The position numbers and the translations under genes are program-made. Source: Citrobacter gillenii (GTDB taxonomy: Bacteria > Pseudomonadota > Gammaproteobacteria > Enterobacterales > Enterobacteriaceae). Taken from it: a stretch of DNA of 64,000 bases. How positions within the stretch are numbered: position 1 is the first letter of the stretch; each line of letters begins with the position of its first letter. The stretch lies in NCBI RefSeq assembly GCF_013337685.1, contig NZ_SUQN01000004.1:62001-126000 (forward strand), written 5' to 3'. This document shows positions 51,181 through 60,889 of this stretch, piece after piece. Under the pieces are notes generated by a model. It saw only the letters and a program-made list of their open reading frames with translations, was not told the origin of the DNA and ran no database searches.

Positions 51181-51282
51181 TATTTTTCTCTATTCGTGAA
51201 TGGTGTAGTTAATATTATTCATTTTTCAGAAAGAGTAAATACGCTCATGATATGACCATACCCTGCAAAAAGAGAGACAGCT

Positions 51283-52671
51283 ATGACCATCACATCAGCA
51301 ACACATGCGATTTCCGTCAATCCTGTGAACGGCGAAAGGTTAACGGCGATGCCGTGGGCTAGTCGGGATGAGATTGCCCATGCGCTTGATCTGGCCGCCA
51401 GTGGATTTAATGAATGGAAACACACCACCGTGGCGCATCGGGCGCAGATGCTGCGCAAGGTTGGGCACGCTCTGCGCCAGCGTGCGGAAGAGATGGCGCA
51501 GTGTATCTCACGGGAAATGGGGAAACCGATAAAACAGGCTCGTGCAGAAGTGGCGAAATCCGCGGCGCTGTGTGACTGGTATGCAGAGCATGGGCCTTTG
51601 ATGCTTAATCCTGAACCAACACAGGTGGAGAATAACCAGGCGGTGATCGAATATCGTCCTTTGGGCACTATTCTGGCCGTTATGCCGTGGAACTTCCCGC
51701 TGTGGCAGGTCATGCGCGGTGCAGTGCCTATTTTATTGGCCGGGAATGGTTACCTGTTAAAGCATGCACCGAATGTAACCGGGTGTGCCGGTATTATTGC
51801 GCAGGCGTTTGCTGATGCCGGTATCCCGCAGGGGGTATATGGCTGGGTGAATGCCGATAACTCGGGCGTTAGCCAGATGATCAATGATCCGCGTATTGCC
51901 GCCGTTACGGTAACGGGAAGTGTGCGAGCCGGGGCGGCAATTGGTGCTCAGGCGGGGGCGGCGCTGAAGAAATGCGTGCTTGAACTGGGTGGATCCGATC
52001 CGTTCATTGTCCTTAACGATGCTGACCTCGATCTGGCCGTGAAGGCGGCAGTCGCCGGTCGTTATCAGAATACCGGGCAGGTTTGTGCGGCAGCGAAACG
52101 TTTTATTGTTGAGGAAGGGATTGCGGCAGAATTTACTCAGCGTTTTGTTGCGACGGCCAGTGCGCTAAAAATGGGCGATCCTCTGAATGAGGAAAACGAT
52201 CTCGGCCCAATGGCACGCGTTGATCTGCGTGATGAACTGCATCAGCAGGTTGAGGCTTCGATGGCTCAAGGGGCGACGTTGTTACTCGGTGGCGAAAAAA
52301 TTGCCGGAAAAGGTAACTACTATGCCATCACGGTTCTTGGTGACGTGACACCTGAGATGACCGCTTTCCGCCAGGAATTGTTCGGCCCGGTAGCAGCAAT
52401 TACCGTTGCGAAGAACGCAGAGCATGCGTTAGTACTGGCGAATGAGAGTGATTTTGGCTTGTCGGCAACGATTTTCACCGCTGATGAGACGCTGGCGCAG
52501 AATATGGCTGCACGCCTGGAATGTGGCGGGGTATTTATCAATGGTTATAGTGCCAGTGATGCCCGCGTTGCGTTTGGCGGGGTGAAGAAAAGCGGTTTTG
52601 GTCGGGAGCTTTCGCACTTTGGCCTGCATGAGTTTTGTAACGTGCAGACCGTCTGGAAAAACCGTATCTAA
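51283..52671 (+). CDS. sad: NAD-dependent succinate semialdehyde dehydrogenase Sad
   Basis: An aldehyde dehydrogenase of 462 residues that turns succinate semialdehyde into succinate, the final step of 4-aminobutyrate/putrescine breakdown. The catalytic Glu is in LELGGSDPF, the nucleophilic Cys in NTGQVCAAAKRF, and the anchor Asn in MPWNFPLWQV. It belongs with ptrR and glsB, a glutamate/polyamine group. Confidence 0.96.
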   Translation: MTITSATHAISVNPVNGERLTAMPWASRDEIAHALDLAASGFNEWKHTTVAHRAQMLRKVGHALRQRAEEMAQCISREMGKPIKQARAEVAKSAALCDWYAEHGPLMLNPEPTQVENNQAVIEYRPLGTILAVMPWNFPLWQVMRGAVPILLAGNGYLLKHAPNVTGCAGIIAQAFADAGIPQGVYGWVNADNSGVSQMINDPRIAAVTVTGSVRAGAAIGAQAGAALKKCVLELGGSDPFIVLNDADLDLAVKAAVAGRYQNTGQVCAAAKRFIVEEGIAAEFTQRFVATASALKMGDPLNEENDLGPMARVDLRDELHQQVEASMAQGATLLLGGEKIAGKGNYYAITVLGDVTPEMTAFRQELFGPVAAITVAKNAEHALVLANESDFGLSATIFTADETLAQNMAARLECGGVFINGYSASDARVAFGGVKKSGFGRELSHFGLHEFCNVQTVWKNRI

Positions 52672-52677
52672 TCTTCA

Positions 52678-52700
52678 GGGTGTCTCCACACGGGACACCC
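52678..52700 (+). terminator. weak terminator-like hairpin after sad
   Basis: A 7-base-pair stem (GGGTGTC/GACACCC) seven bases after the sad stop, with no T run. May reduce read-through into glsB. Confidence 0.45.
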
Positions 52701-52750
52701 GTCCACGCATATCATCTGCATCCTGACGCGGTGCATTCAGCTCTGTTATA

Positions 52751-52775
52751 CTCGCAGGCCTTTCAGACCTGCGAG
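52751..52775 (+). promoter_or_regulatory. hairpin in the glsB leader
   Basis: CTCGCAGG and CCTGCGAG pair perfectly (8 bases, 9-base loop). The stem ends just before the AGGAG ribosome site of glsB, and a -10-like TTATAC lies at its 5' edge. It could set message stability or start-site access. Confidence 0.45.
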
Positions 52776-52788
52776 CAAGGAGCATGTT

Positions 52789-53715
52789 GTGGCCAGGGCC
52801 ATGGACAATTCAATCTTAGAAACCATTGTGCAGCAGGTTCGCCCGCTGATTGGTCAGGGGAAGGTCGCTGACTACATCCCCGCATTAGCCTCCGTTGATG
52901 GTTCCAAACTGGGTATTGCCATTTGTACCGTTGATGGTCAGCACTATCAGGCGGGTGATGCGCAAGAACGTTTTTCAATTCAGTCGATCTCGAAGGTGCT
53001 CAGTCTGGTGGTGGCGATGCGTCATTATCAGGAAGATGAGATCTGGCAGCGAGTAGGCAAAGATCCGTCAGGACATCCGTTTAACTCTCTGGTACAGCTG
53101 GAAATGGAGCAAGGAATACCGCGCAACCCGTTTATTAATGCCGGGGCGCTAGTGGTTTGCGACATGCTGCAGGGGCGTCTGAGTGCGCCACGTCAACGCA
53201 TGCTCGAAGTCGTACGGGCGCTAAGCGGTGTGCCGGATATCGCCTATGATGCGACAGTTGCCCGCTCTGAGTTTGAGCATTCGGCACGTAATGCGGCCAT
53301 TGCCTGGCTGATGAAATCCTTTGGCAATTTTCAACATGATGTTGCCACCGTTCTGCAAAACTATTTCCACTACTGTGCGCTGAAAATGAGCTGCGTGGAG
53401 CTGGCGCGTACCTTTGTCTTTCTGGCTAATCAGGGGCATGCCTTTCATCTCAATGAACCGGTGGTCACGCCGATGCAGGCCCGACAAATTAATGCGCTGA
53501 TGGCGACCAGTGGTATGTACCAGAACGCCGGTGAATTTGCGTGGCGAGTGGGGCTGCCGGCAAAATCCGGGGTGGGGGGGGGTATCGTGGCGATCGTGCC
53601 GCATGAAATGGCGATAGCGGTCTGGAGCCCGGAACTGGATCCGGCAGGGAATTCACTGGCAGGTATTGCGGTGCTGGAACAGTTAACCCAACAGATGGGG
53701 CGTTCGGTTTACTGA
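52789..53715 (+). CDS. glsB: glutaminase GlsB (YneH)
   Basis: A serine-dependent (beta-lactamase-like) glutaminase of 308 residues that makes glutamate and ammonia from glutamine. The catalytic Ser/Lys pair is in [11 protein letters not shown]; other conserved stretches are [12 protein letters not shown] and [11 protein letters not shown]. The GTG start gives the E. coli N-terminus; an ATG four codons on (52801) is possible. Its stop overlaps yneG by one base. Confidence 0.94.
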   Translation: MARAMDNSILETIVQQVRPLIGQGKVADYIPALASVDGSKLGIAICTVDGQHYQAGDAQERFSIQSISKVLSLVVAMRHYQEDEIWQRVGKDPSGHPFNSLVQLEMEQGIPRNPFINAGALVVCDMLQGRLSAPRQRMLEVVRALSGVPDIAYDATVARSEFEHSARNAAIAWLMKSFGNFQHDVATVLQNYFHYCALKMSCVELARTFVFLANQGHAFHLNEPVVTPMQARQINALMATSGMYQNAGEFAWRVGLPAKSGVGGGIVAIVPHEMAIAVWSPELDPAGNSLAGIAVLEQLTQQMGRSVY

Positions 53716-54074
53716 TGAACTCGCTCGAACCGCTGTTTTCCCGACTGGCGAAATCGACCTTTCGTTCACGGTTTCGCCTTGGTGACAAAGAACGACGCTA
53801 TTGTATGGAGAAAGGCGCGCCGGTGATTGAGCAACATGCCGCCGATTTTATTGCCAAACGCCTGGCGCCTGCATTCCCGGCCAACGACGGTAAGCAGACG
53901 CCGATGCGCGGGCATCCGGTATTTATTGCCCAGCATGCGACGGCAACCTGCTGTCGCGGCTGTCTGGCAAAATGGCATGATATTCCTCAAGGGCAGGCGC
54001 TAAGTGCAGAACAGCAACGTTACGTTGTCACGGTAATTTATCACTGGTTAGTGCGGCAAATGAACCAGCCATAG
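53715..54074 (+). CDS. yneG: DUF4186 protein YneG
   Basis: A protein of 119 residues whose ATG overlaps the glsB stop (TGATG), so it is co-translated. The central HPVFIAQHATATCCRGCLAKWH has two Cys and several His that could bind metal. The function is unknown. It matches E. coli YneG. Confidence 0.88.
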   Translation: MNSLEPLFSRLAKSTFRSRFRLGDKERRYCMEKGAPVIEQHAADFIAKRLAPAFPANDGKQTPMRGHPVFIAQHATATCCRGCLAKWHDIPQGQALSAEQQRYVVTVIYHWLVRQMNQP

Positions 54075-54155
54075 ATAACATAATCCTATGATAAGACCCC
54101 TTGTGTTGCGAAAAAGTTAAACGCACTATCATGGGGACTATCTGAGGAGAAAAAA

Positions 54156-54683
54156 ATGGCCACTGGTACCCCCTGCATCGTGCTGAGCGCACAACAGATT
54201 GTGTCGAGAATCGACGAGCTTTGTGACGTTCTTGAACAGTGCGTGAATGACGGTGCATCTGTAAGTTTTATACACCCCTTCAATCGCGATAAGTCACTGC
54301 CATTCTGGACGGGCGTTGCGCAAAGCGTTGCCCGTGGCGAGAGAATTGTGCTGGCGGCTGAAAACACGCAGGGTATCCTGGTGGGAACCGTCCAGCTTAT
54401 TGTCGATCAACCTGAAAACCAACCGCATCGTGCCGACGTCGCCAAATTACTGGTGCATCCGTCTGCACGACGAACGGGTATCGCCCGGGAATTGATGAAC
54501 GCGCTGGAAACGTGTGCGCGTCAACAGCATAAAACTACGCTGGTGCTCGACACGGCCACCGGTAGCGCTGCGGAGTTGTTCTACCACAATTGCGGCTGGC
54601 AAAAAGCGGGCATGATCCCCAACTACGCCCAAATGCCGGACGGAACGCTGACGGGCACCACACTTTTCTATAAATCATTGTAA
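54156..54683 (+). CDS. GNAT family N-acetyltransferase
   Basis: An acetyltransferase of 175 residues. The acetyl-CoA loop is RRTGIA within KLLVHPSARRTGIARELM, and a later ELFYHNCGW strand completes the fold. The substrate is not known; similarity to antibiotic- or amino-acid-modifying GNATs is only general. AGGAG lies eight bases before the ATG. In E. coli the cyclase-like gene yneF occupies this position between yneG and uxaB; it is absent here. Confidence 0.85.
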   Translation: MATGTPCIVLSAQQIVSRIDELCDVLEQCVNDGASVSFIHPFNRDKSLPFWTGVAQSVARGERIVLAAENTQGILVGTVQLIVDQPENQPHRADVAKLLVHPSARRTGIARELMNALETCARQQHKTTLVLDTATGSAAELFYHNCGWQKAGMIPNYAQMPDGTLTGTTLFYKSL

Positions 54684-54739
54684 TTTGTTACCAGGGATTG
54701 ATCAAAACAGGGTTTCAAGGTATTAAAGTTTGCTAACCT

Positions 54740-54750
54740 ATTGGACCAAT
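54740..54750. promoter_or_regulatory. ExuR/UxuR-type operator upstream of uxaB
   Basis: ATTGGACCAAT is a perfect palindrome with the TTGG/CCAA half-sites typical of ExuR/UxuR operators, 39 bases before the uxaB start. The regulator genes are outside the window. Confidence 0.5.
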
Positions 54751-54789
54751 TCAATCAGGTTGTATGACTAATCAAAAAGGGAACCCATT

Positions 54790-56241
54790 GTGCAAACACT
54801 AAATCGTCGCGATTTTCCCGGTGCTCACTATCCTGAACGCATCATTCAGTTTGGTGAAGGAAACTTCCTGCGCGCCTTTGTTGACTGGCAAGTTGATTTA
54901 CTGAATGAACATACCGATCTGAATTCTGGTGTGGTCATTGTTCGTCCTATCGAAAGTACATTTCCGCCATCACTGAGCACGCAGGATGGTCTCTATACCA
55001 CCATCATTCGTGGTCTGAATGAAAAGGGCGAAGCCGTCAGCGACGCGCGTTTAATTCGCTCGGTTAACCGTGAAATCAGCGTCTATAGCGAATACGATGA
55101 GTTCCTGAAACTGGCGCATAACCCTGATATGCGTTTTGTTTTCTCCAATACAACGGAAGCCGGGATCAGTTATCACGCGGGCGACAAGTTCGACGATGCG
55201 CCTGCGGTAAGCTATCCGGCCAAGTTGACCCGCCTGCTGTTTGAGCGTTACAGCCATTTTGACGGCGCGCTGGATAAAGGCTGGATAATCATTCCTTGCG
55301 AACTGATTGATTACAACGGCGATGCGCTGCGTGAACTGGTGCTGCGTTATGCGCAGGAGTGGGCGTTGCCGGACGCGTTCGTGCAGTGGCTGGACAAGGC
55401 TAACGCATTTTGTTCTACGCTGGTGGACCGCATCGTTACCGGTTACCCGCGTGACGAAGTGGCCACGCTGGAAGCCGAGCTGGGTTATCACGATGCTTTC
55501 CTCGATACTGCAGAGCACTTCTACCTGTTTGTGATTCAGGGGCCGAAGTCATTAGCGACTGAACTACGTCTGGACAAATATCCGCTGAATGTACTGATTG
55601 TTGATGACATTAAGCCGTACAAAGAGCGTAAAGTTGCCATCCTTAACGGTGCGCACACCGCGCTGGTACCGGTAGCCTACCAGGCAGGGCTAGACACGGT
55701 GGGTGAGGCGATGAATGACGCAGAGATTTGCGCTTTTGTCGAAAAAGCCATTTACGAAGAGATCATTCCGGTGCTCGATTTACCGCGTGATGAGCTGGCA
55801 TCATTCGCCAGCGCGGTGACCGGACGTTTCTGCAACCCGTACATCAAGCATCAGCTGTTGTCGATTGCCCTGAACGGAATGACCAAATTCCGCACGCGTA
55901 TTTTGCCGCAGTTGCTGGCAGGGCAGCAGGCCAATGGTCAATTGCCGGCGCGTCTGACGTTTGCGCTGGCGGCGTTGATTGCTTTCTATCGTGGCGAGCG
56001 TAACGGTGAGTCTTATCCTGTTCAGGATGATGCCCACTGGATTGAGCGCTTCCAGCTGCTATGGAGTCAGCACCACGATCGTCAAATAAGCACGCAAGCG
56101 TTGGTCCACTCGGTACTGGCGGTCAACGAGCACTGGGAGCAGGATCTGACGCAGGTTCCCGGTCTGGTTGAACAGGTTTCTGCCGATCTGGACGCCATTC
56201 TGTCCAACGGTATGCGCGAAGCCGTGAAGCCACTGTGCTAA
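54790..56241 (+). CDS. uxaB: tagaturonate reductase (altronate oxidoreductase) UxaB
   Basis: A long-chain polyol dehydrogenase of 483 residues that reduces D-tagaturonate to D-altronate with NADH in galacturonate breakdown. The N-terminal [14 protein letters not shown] binds NAD, and [16 protein letters not shown] carries the catalytic Lys/His region. The GTG start gives the exact E. coli length. uxaC and uxaA are not here. Confidence 0.96.
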   Translation: MQTLNRRDFPGAHYPERIIQFGEGNFLRAFVDWQVDLLNEHTDLNSGVVIVRPIESTFPPSLSTQDGLYTTIIRGLNEKGEAVSDARLIRSVNREISVYSEYDEFLKLAHNPDMRFVFSNTTEAGISYHAGDKFDDAPAVSYPAKLTRLLFERYSHFDGALDKGWIIIPCELIDYNGDALRELVLRYAQEWALPDAFVQWLDKANAFCSTLVDRIVTGYPRDEVATLEAELGYHDAFLDTAEHFYLFVIQGPKSLATELRLDKYPLNVLIVDDIKPYKERKVAILNGAHTALVPVAYQAGLDTVGEAMNDAEICAFVEKAIYEEIIPVLDLPRDELASFASAVTGRFCNPYIKHQLLSIALNGMTKFRTRILPQLLAGQQANGQLPARLTFALAALIAFYRGERNGESYPVQDDAHWIERFQLLWSQHHDRQISTQALVHSVLAVNEHWEQDLTQVPGLVEQVSADLDAILSNGMREAVKPLC

Positions 56242-56256
56242 AATAGTCACATAATT

Positions 56257-56279
56257 ACCCGGTTTAGGCCGGGTTTTTT
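56257..56279 (+). terminator. uxaB terminator
   Basis: A 6-base-pair stem (ACCCGG/CCGGGT) and six T residues, 16 bases after the uxaB stop. The Ter site follows directly. Confidence 0.8.
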
Positions 56280-56288
56280 ATACCTGTT

Positions 56289-56307
56289 TATTAGTTACAA
56301 CATACAG
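56289..56307 (-). other. Ter site (Tus-binding replication arrest site), TerC-like
   Basis: The minus strand reads CTGTATGTTGTAACTAATA, holding the invariant GTTGTAACTA core. E. coli TerC lies between uxaB and yneE, the same place. Polarity equals that of the site at 13-29: it should block forks moving leftwards. One weaker position is the T in place of A before GTATG. Confidence 0.85.
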
Positions 56308-56456
56308 TGTGCTTCTTAAATACAGTTACCGTCTGAGACTGTAGCGCCTCATTTGTTCAGACAGGTAAAAAGGCGGGATTTAGTGCGGTGAGGTGCTTGC
56401 AACATTGATCGCGATCACGTTTAATGGCGCGGCTTTCACATTTTCCGAAGATAACT

Positions 56457-57371
56457 ATGATTGTTCGACCTCAACAACACTGGCTGCGTCTGATATTCGT
56501 CTGGCATGGTTCAGTGTTATCGAAGATTTTCTCGCGCCTGCTGCTGAATTTTCTGCTTTCCATTGCCGTTATCATCATGCTGCCATGGTATACGATGCTG
56601 GGTATCAAATTTACCCTGGCGCCATTCAGCATCCTGGGCGTCGCCATTGCTATCTTTTTAGGCTTTCGCAACAATGCCTGTTACTCGCGCTACGTTGAAG
56701 CTCGACACCTGTGGGGACAATTAATGATTGCCTCCCGTTCGCTACTGCGTGAGGTAAAAAACACATTACCGGACGACGTCGAGCTGGGGCAGTTTGTACG
56801 TCTGCAAATCGCCTTTGCCCACTGTTTACGCATGACCCTGCGTCGTAACCCGCAGGCGGAACCATTAGCGAAATATCTCAGTGCCGCAGATTTGCAAACT
56901 GTCTTTGCCTGCCAATCACCGGCCAACCGTATTCTGCTGTTGATGGGGGAGTGGTTAGCCGTACGCAGGCGTAATGGCGAGCTATCTGACATATTATTTC
57001 ACAGTTTAAACAATAGATTAAATGATATGTCGGCGGTACTTGCAGGTTGTGAGCGGATTGCTAATACACCGGTGCCATTTGCCTATACCTTGATCCTGCA
57101 TCGCACGGTCTATCTGTTTTGTATCATGCTGCCATTCGCATTGGTGGTCGATCTGCACTATATGACGCCGTTCATTTCCGTGCTGATTTCATATACGTTC
57201 ATTTCTCTCGACACGTTGGCAGAAGAGCTTGAAGACCCGTTCGGCACGGAAAATAACGACTTGCCGCTGGATGCGATTTGTAATGCGATTGAAATTGATT
57301 TGCTGCAAATGAACGATGAAACGAATGTACCTGCTAAACATATGCCCGATAAGCACTATCAACTGACATAA
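56457..57371 (+). CDS. yneE: bestrophin-like channel YneE
   Basis: A membrane protein of 304 residues of the bestrophin/UPF0187 family, which form pentameric anion or cation channels. The start MIVRPQQHW is that of E. coli; the frame has 11 more codons upstream. Conserved stretches: GVAIAIFLGFRNNACYSRYVEAR near the second helix and LEDPFGTENNDLPLD near the end, the typical bestrophin signature. Confidence 0.93.
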   Translation: MIVRPQQHWLRLIFVWHGSVLSKIFSRLLLNFLLSIAVIIMLPWYTMLGIKFTLAPFSILGVAIAIFLGFRNNACYSRYVEARHLWGQLMIASRSLLREVKNTLPDDVELGQFVRLQIAFAHCLRMTLRRNPQAEPLAKYLSAADLQTVFACQSPANRILLLMGEWLAVRRRNGELSDILFHSLNNRLNDMSAVLAGCERIANTPVPFAYTLILHRTVYLFCIMLPFALVVDLHYMTPFISVLISYTFISLDTLAEELEDPFGTENNDLPLDAICNAIEIDLLQMNDETNVPAKHMPDKHYQLT

Positions 57372-57376
57372 CCGAA

Positions 57377-57760
57377 TCAATTTTCGCCATGTCCTTTTTG
57401 CCACCATACCGGCATCATATCGGAAAAAGAGTGAAACTGTGGCGCCAGATTCTCATCATCGGGATCGTCAAATCCCCCGGCTAACAGGGCAATAATCGGG
57501 GCGTCATCGATGGCGCCCACGGAACTACCACACTGTGGGCAAAAGGCTCGGCTGGATATTTCTGATGATCGCCAGGTAGCAGGTTGACCCGCAATGCCCG
57601 TCCATTCTACGTTTTCAGCGTTAAATTCAATCCACACTACGGTGGGCGCACCCGTATGTCTGCGGCAAATATCACAGGAGCAGGAATGTGAGTTGTTGGG
57701 ATTCGTTGCGGTAAAGCGTACCGAACCACACAGGCAACCGCCAGAATAGATTTTAGACAC
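57377..57760 (-). CDS. GFA family (Mss4-like fold) zinc protein
   Basis: A protein of 127 residues of the glutathione-dependent formaldehyde-activating (GFA) family. The three paired cysteine motifs are present: GGCLCGSVRF, CSCDICRRHTG and FCPQCGSS. They bind two zinc ions. The GTG at 57760 (VSKIYSGG) after GAAGAGAG starts right at the fold; the frame continues upstream without family sequence. Many members act on small thiol adducts, but the substrate is open. It is convergent with yneE and begins the accessory block inserted between yneE and tam. Confidence 0.85.
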   Translation of the reverse strand: MSKIYSGGCLCGSVRFTATNPNNSHSCSCDICRRHTGAPTVVWIEFNAENVEWTGIAGQPATWRSSEISSRAFCPQCGSSVGAIDDAPIIALLAGGFDDPDDENLAPQFHSFSDMMPVWWQKGHGEN

Positions 57761-58087
57761 GACGACTCTCTTCAGCGAAACGTTATCTGACACTAGCAGA
57801 TGACAAGCCTCGCCACTAGAAGCACATCTTAAAAAAGCGATGGCACGCATATGCGATACCCGGTGTAAAGATAAAACAGACCATTAAATGAACGACAACC
57901 TGTGATTGTCAATACGAAGGCTTATTTATCTCCGCGGAGCGTAAGGCCATTCACAGAATAGATCATTGTCTCGATAAAACCGTTGAAAGTGTAATCATGG
58001 CGTTCGTATAAAAAATCCATGTCGTCAGGGGGATTAACCTGCTGACGCTTTAAAAGGATGTACGCACGATAATCAGGAGGATTATCT
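57761..58087. other. intergenic region before the autotransporter
   Basis: About 330 bases, AT-rich, with no recognisable gene. It must hold the promoter of the autotransporter, whose ribosome site (CAGGAGG) is just before 58088, and that of the divergent GFA gene. Confidence 0.5.
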
Positions 58088-60847
58088 ATGAAAAACTTTC
58101 AGCTAATGCCTGCAAAACGCCCCGGCCGATTAGCGATTATTCCCGGACTGCTGTTAGCGTCAACAGGTCTGCTGGTACCTGTAGACGCCATCGCAGAAGA
58201 ACGGCTATGTGAACGTGAATCAGCCGCGTTATGCACGGAAAATAAAAGTAAAACTACACTGCAAGCCAGCCGCATATTATTGGCGGCCCAACCGTATACA
58301 CCCGCCAATGCCACCAGTGATGCGATCATTAATAATAACGCCAGTGTTCTGTTATCAAATACTGAAAATACTGACGACGTCTGGAATACTTTTCGTGGCC
58401 TGATTGTTGGTAAAGATTCTGCAGGTGCGTTGGTCATTGATGGGCGCCAAATTTCTTCGCTTACAGGCTCAATTGGTCGGGGAAGTGCCGGCATTGTGAC
58501 CCTGACCAATGGGGCAATCTGGATACTGAGAGGGGGAGATCTCGTTTTAGGGACTAACAGCGGCAGTGGCCGCTTATTGGTGGAGCTTGGCAGCCAAATA
58601 AGCGGAATTAATGAACTCCGCATCGGCGAATTTTATGCCGGCGCCTACGGCAGCGTCATGATTGACGGAACGGGATCTACTGTTAAAACGAACTGGGTCG
58701 TGGTGGGCGATCAGGACACTGGTAAGCTCGATATTCTTAATGGTGGGCAGCTGGTCGCAACCGAACACATGAATATCGGCTATGTTGGTAAAACAGATCG
58801 CAATAACTTGTTTGGTAACGGTGCCGTCAGGGTTGATGGTGAGGATTCGTTACTGGATATCGCTAAGCCGATTTTGTTAGGGGGATACGGAACCGGCAAC
58901 AATGATGCACGCGGCGTGCTAACCGTGAGTAATGGTGGCACGGTAAAATCTGGGAAATATTTATGGTTAGGCGTCGGTAAGGGAAGTACAGGCATTGTCA
59001 ACGTAGGGTCTGAAGAGGGGGACGTCGCGCAGCGCGCTGGCGTCATTAACGTTCCGTGGATCTATCTTGGCGATACTGCCGACAATACCAGCACCGTTCA
59101 ACTGAATTTTAATCATAACAGTGACGATTTTTCACTCGCAGCAGATATAACCGGACGTGGTCAGGTCAATCATAATGGTCCGGGAACGACATTATTATCG
59201 GGAAATAATGCCTACACGGGCACCACGTCGCTACGCAACGGTACGCTGCGGGCTGGCAGCACGGATGCCTTTAGCCGCAACTCAGATTTCACTGTGAATG
59301 AGACGGCGACTGTCGATCTGAATGGTTTTAGTCAGACTATCCGCTCGCTGTCGCTCGACGGTATGCTCAGTTTTGGCCAGCCGGGAACGGACGAGGCACT
59401 AAAACGTTCCAATAGTATCCTGACCGTTAGCGGTAATTACAGCAGCAACAACGGTCTTCTTATCCTCAATACAACAGAAGATGCCGTGCAACACAAAGCG
59501 GTGGTGAACCAACTTCATGTGATGGGGAATACATCAGGGACCACCCGTGTCGCTTTGCAGGCACTGGGCAGCCAGACAGTCAGTAATCTCAATGGTGCAC
59601 GGGTAGTGCGGGTGGACGGCGAGTCAGGTGGTGAGTTTGTTGCAGTTGGCCGTTTGACCGCGGGCGCCTATGATTACGCACTACTGCGGGGAAATAATAC
59701 GGATGATTCCGCACTCATTCCTGATTCGAATCATTGGTATTTGACCAATACGTGGACTCCTTCTGAAGAACCGATACGCGATCCAGAAGAACCGATACGT
59801 GACCCAGAAGAACCGGCTATTGATCCCGACACACCGGTGTTACCTGTCCAACAAGAAGAACCCGCATCTCACGATTCGGTTTTACGCCCTGAATTAGGCG
59901 CCTACCTTGCGAATAAATCGGCGGGAAATACGCTGTTTACGACACGTTTGCACGATCGCCTGGGCGAAAGTCACTATATTGACCCCATAACGGGTGAGTC
60001 AGACGTGACCAGCATGTGGTTACGCAACGTCGGTGGGCATACCCGGTTTCGTGATAGTAGCGGGCAGCTGAAGACGCAAAGTAACCGTTATGTTCTGCAA
60101 ATAGGTGGTGATGTCGCACAATGGAGTTCAGACGAGGTTGAGCGCTGGCATCTGGGCGTCATGTTCGGCTACGCAAACAGCCAAAGTAATACGCGGTCAG
60201 ACGTCAGCCATTACCGCGCTGACGGTTCGATATCAGGTTACAGCGCCGGATTGTACGCAACCTGGTATGCCAACAATGTGGAGAAAAGCGGGGGATATCT
60301 TGACAGCTGGATGCTTTATAACTGGTTTGATAACACCGTTCGCGGTGAACAACTGGCGACAGAGAAATATCGTTCACGGGGGGTGACCGCCTCGCTTGAA
60401 GCAGGATATGCCTTTAAGTTGAAGGAGACGGCACGCCTGAGTTACTGGCTACAACCCCAGGTTCAGTTGACCTGGATGGACGTATCGTCTGACGATCATC
60501 AGGAGGCAAACGGCACCGTGATCCGAGATAAAGGCAAAGGGAATCTGCAAAGCCGGTTGGGGGTTAAAGCGTATTTGCGAGGCTATAACCAACGCGATGA
60601 AGGAAAAGAACGGCTTTTTCAGCCATTTATTGAAACTAACTGGCTTCATAATTCCCGAAATTATTCGATATCAATGAATGAAATACAGGGTGACGTTGAT
60701 GGCGCAAAAAATATCGCTGAACTCAGAGCAGGTGTTGAAGCGAAAGTAAATACGCGTCTGCACCTTTGGGGAAACGTAGGTCAACAAATTGGCGACAGTG
60801 GTTACAGTGATTCTCAGGCAATGTTCGGTGTGAAGGTGTTATTCTGA
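58088..60847 (+). CDS. autotransporter with pertactin-like passenger and beta-barrel
   Basis: A type Va secreted protein of 919 residues. An extended signal peptide (to about residue 37, ...PVDAIAEE) is followed by a beta-helical passenger of about 520 residues with repeating units such as LTVSNGGTVKSG and IVNVGS, and an autotransporter-associated strand repeat GPGTTLLSGNNAYTGTTSLRNG. A Pro/Glu/Asp linker (about 557-600) contains tandem EEPIRDP units. The barrel (about 620-919) ends in Phe as outer-membrane proteins do. No protease triad, RGD or lipase motif was seen, so adhesion or aggregation is the likeliest role. It resembles E. coli YfaL/YejO-type proteins in layout. It lies in the block absent from E. 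coli between yneE and tam. Confidence 0.88.
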   Translation: MKNFQLMPAKRPGRLAIIPGLLLASTGLLVPVDAIAEERLCERESAALCTENKSKTTLQASRILLAAQPYTPANATSDAIINNNASVLLSNTENTDDVWNTFRGLIVGKDSAGALVIDGRQISSLTGSIGRGSAGIVTLTNGAIWILRGGDLVLGTNSGSGRLLVELGSQISGINELRIGEFYAGAYGSVMIDGTGSTVKTNWVVVGDQDTGKLDILNGGQLVATEHMNIGYVGKTDRNNLFGNGAVRVDGEDSLLDIAKPILLGGYGTGNNDARGVLTVSNGGTVKSGKYLWLGVGKGSTGIVNVGSEEGDVAQRAGVINVPWIYLGDTADNTSTVQLNFNHNSDDFSLAADITGRGQVNHNGPGTTLLSGNNAYTGTTSLRNGTLRAGSTDAFSRNSDFTVNETATVDLNGFSQTIRSLSLDGMLSFGQPGTDEALKRSNSILTVSGNYSSNNGLLILNTTEDAVQHKAVVNQLHVMGNTSGTTRVALQALGSQTVSNLNGARVVRVDGESGGEFVAVGRLTAGAYDYALLRGNNTDDSALIPDSNHWYLTNTWTPSEEPIRDPEEPIRDPEEPAIDPDTPVLPVQQEEPASHDSVLRPELGAYLANKSAGNTLFTTRLHDRLGESHYIDPITGESDVTSMWLRNVGGHTRFRDSSGQLKTQSNRYVLQIGGDVAQWSSDEVERWHLGVMFGYANSQSNTRSDVSHYRADGSISGYSAGLYATWYANNVEKSGGYLDSWMLYNWFDNTVRGEQLATEKYRSRGVTASLEAGYAFKLKETARLSYWLQPQVQLTWMDVSSDDHQEANGTVIRDKGKGNLQSRLGVKAYLRGYNQRDEGKERLFQPFIETNWLHNSRNYSISMNEIQGDVDGAKNIAELRAGVEAKVNTRLHLWGNVGQQIGDSGYSDSQAMFGVKVLF
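59766..59820 (+). repeat. tandem repeat coding the EEPIRDP linker
   Basis: A 21-base unit (GAAGAACCGATACGNGACCCA type) is repeated about two and a half times, coding EEPIRDP, EEPIRDP, EEPAIDP. It sits between passenger and barrel. Length variation among strains is likely. Confidence 0.75.
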
Positions 60848-60849
60848 CA

Positions 60850-60889
60850 ACACCCCGCATCCTAAATCAGGATGCGGGGTGTTTATTTT
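60850..60889 (+). terminator. autotransporter terminator
   Basis: A perfect 14-base-pair stem (ACACCCCGCATCCT/AGGATGCGGGGTGT), a five-base loop and a T-rich tail, right after the stop codon. Confidence 0.95.
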
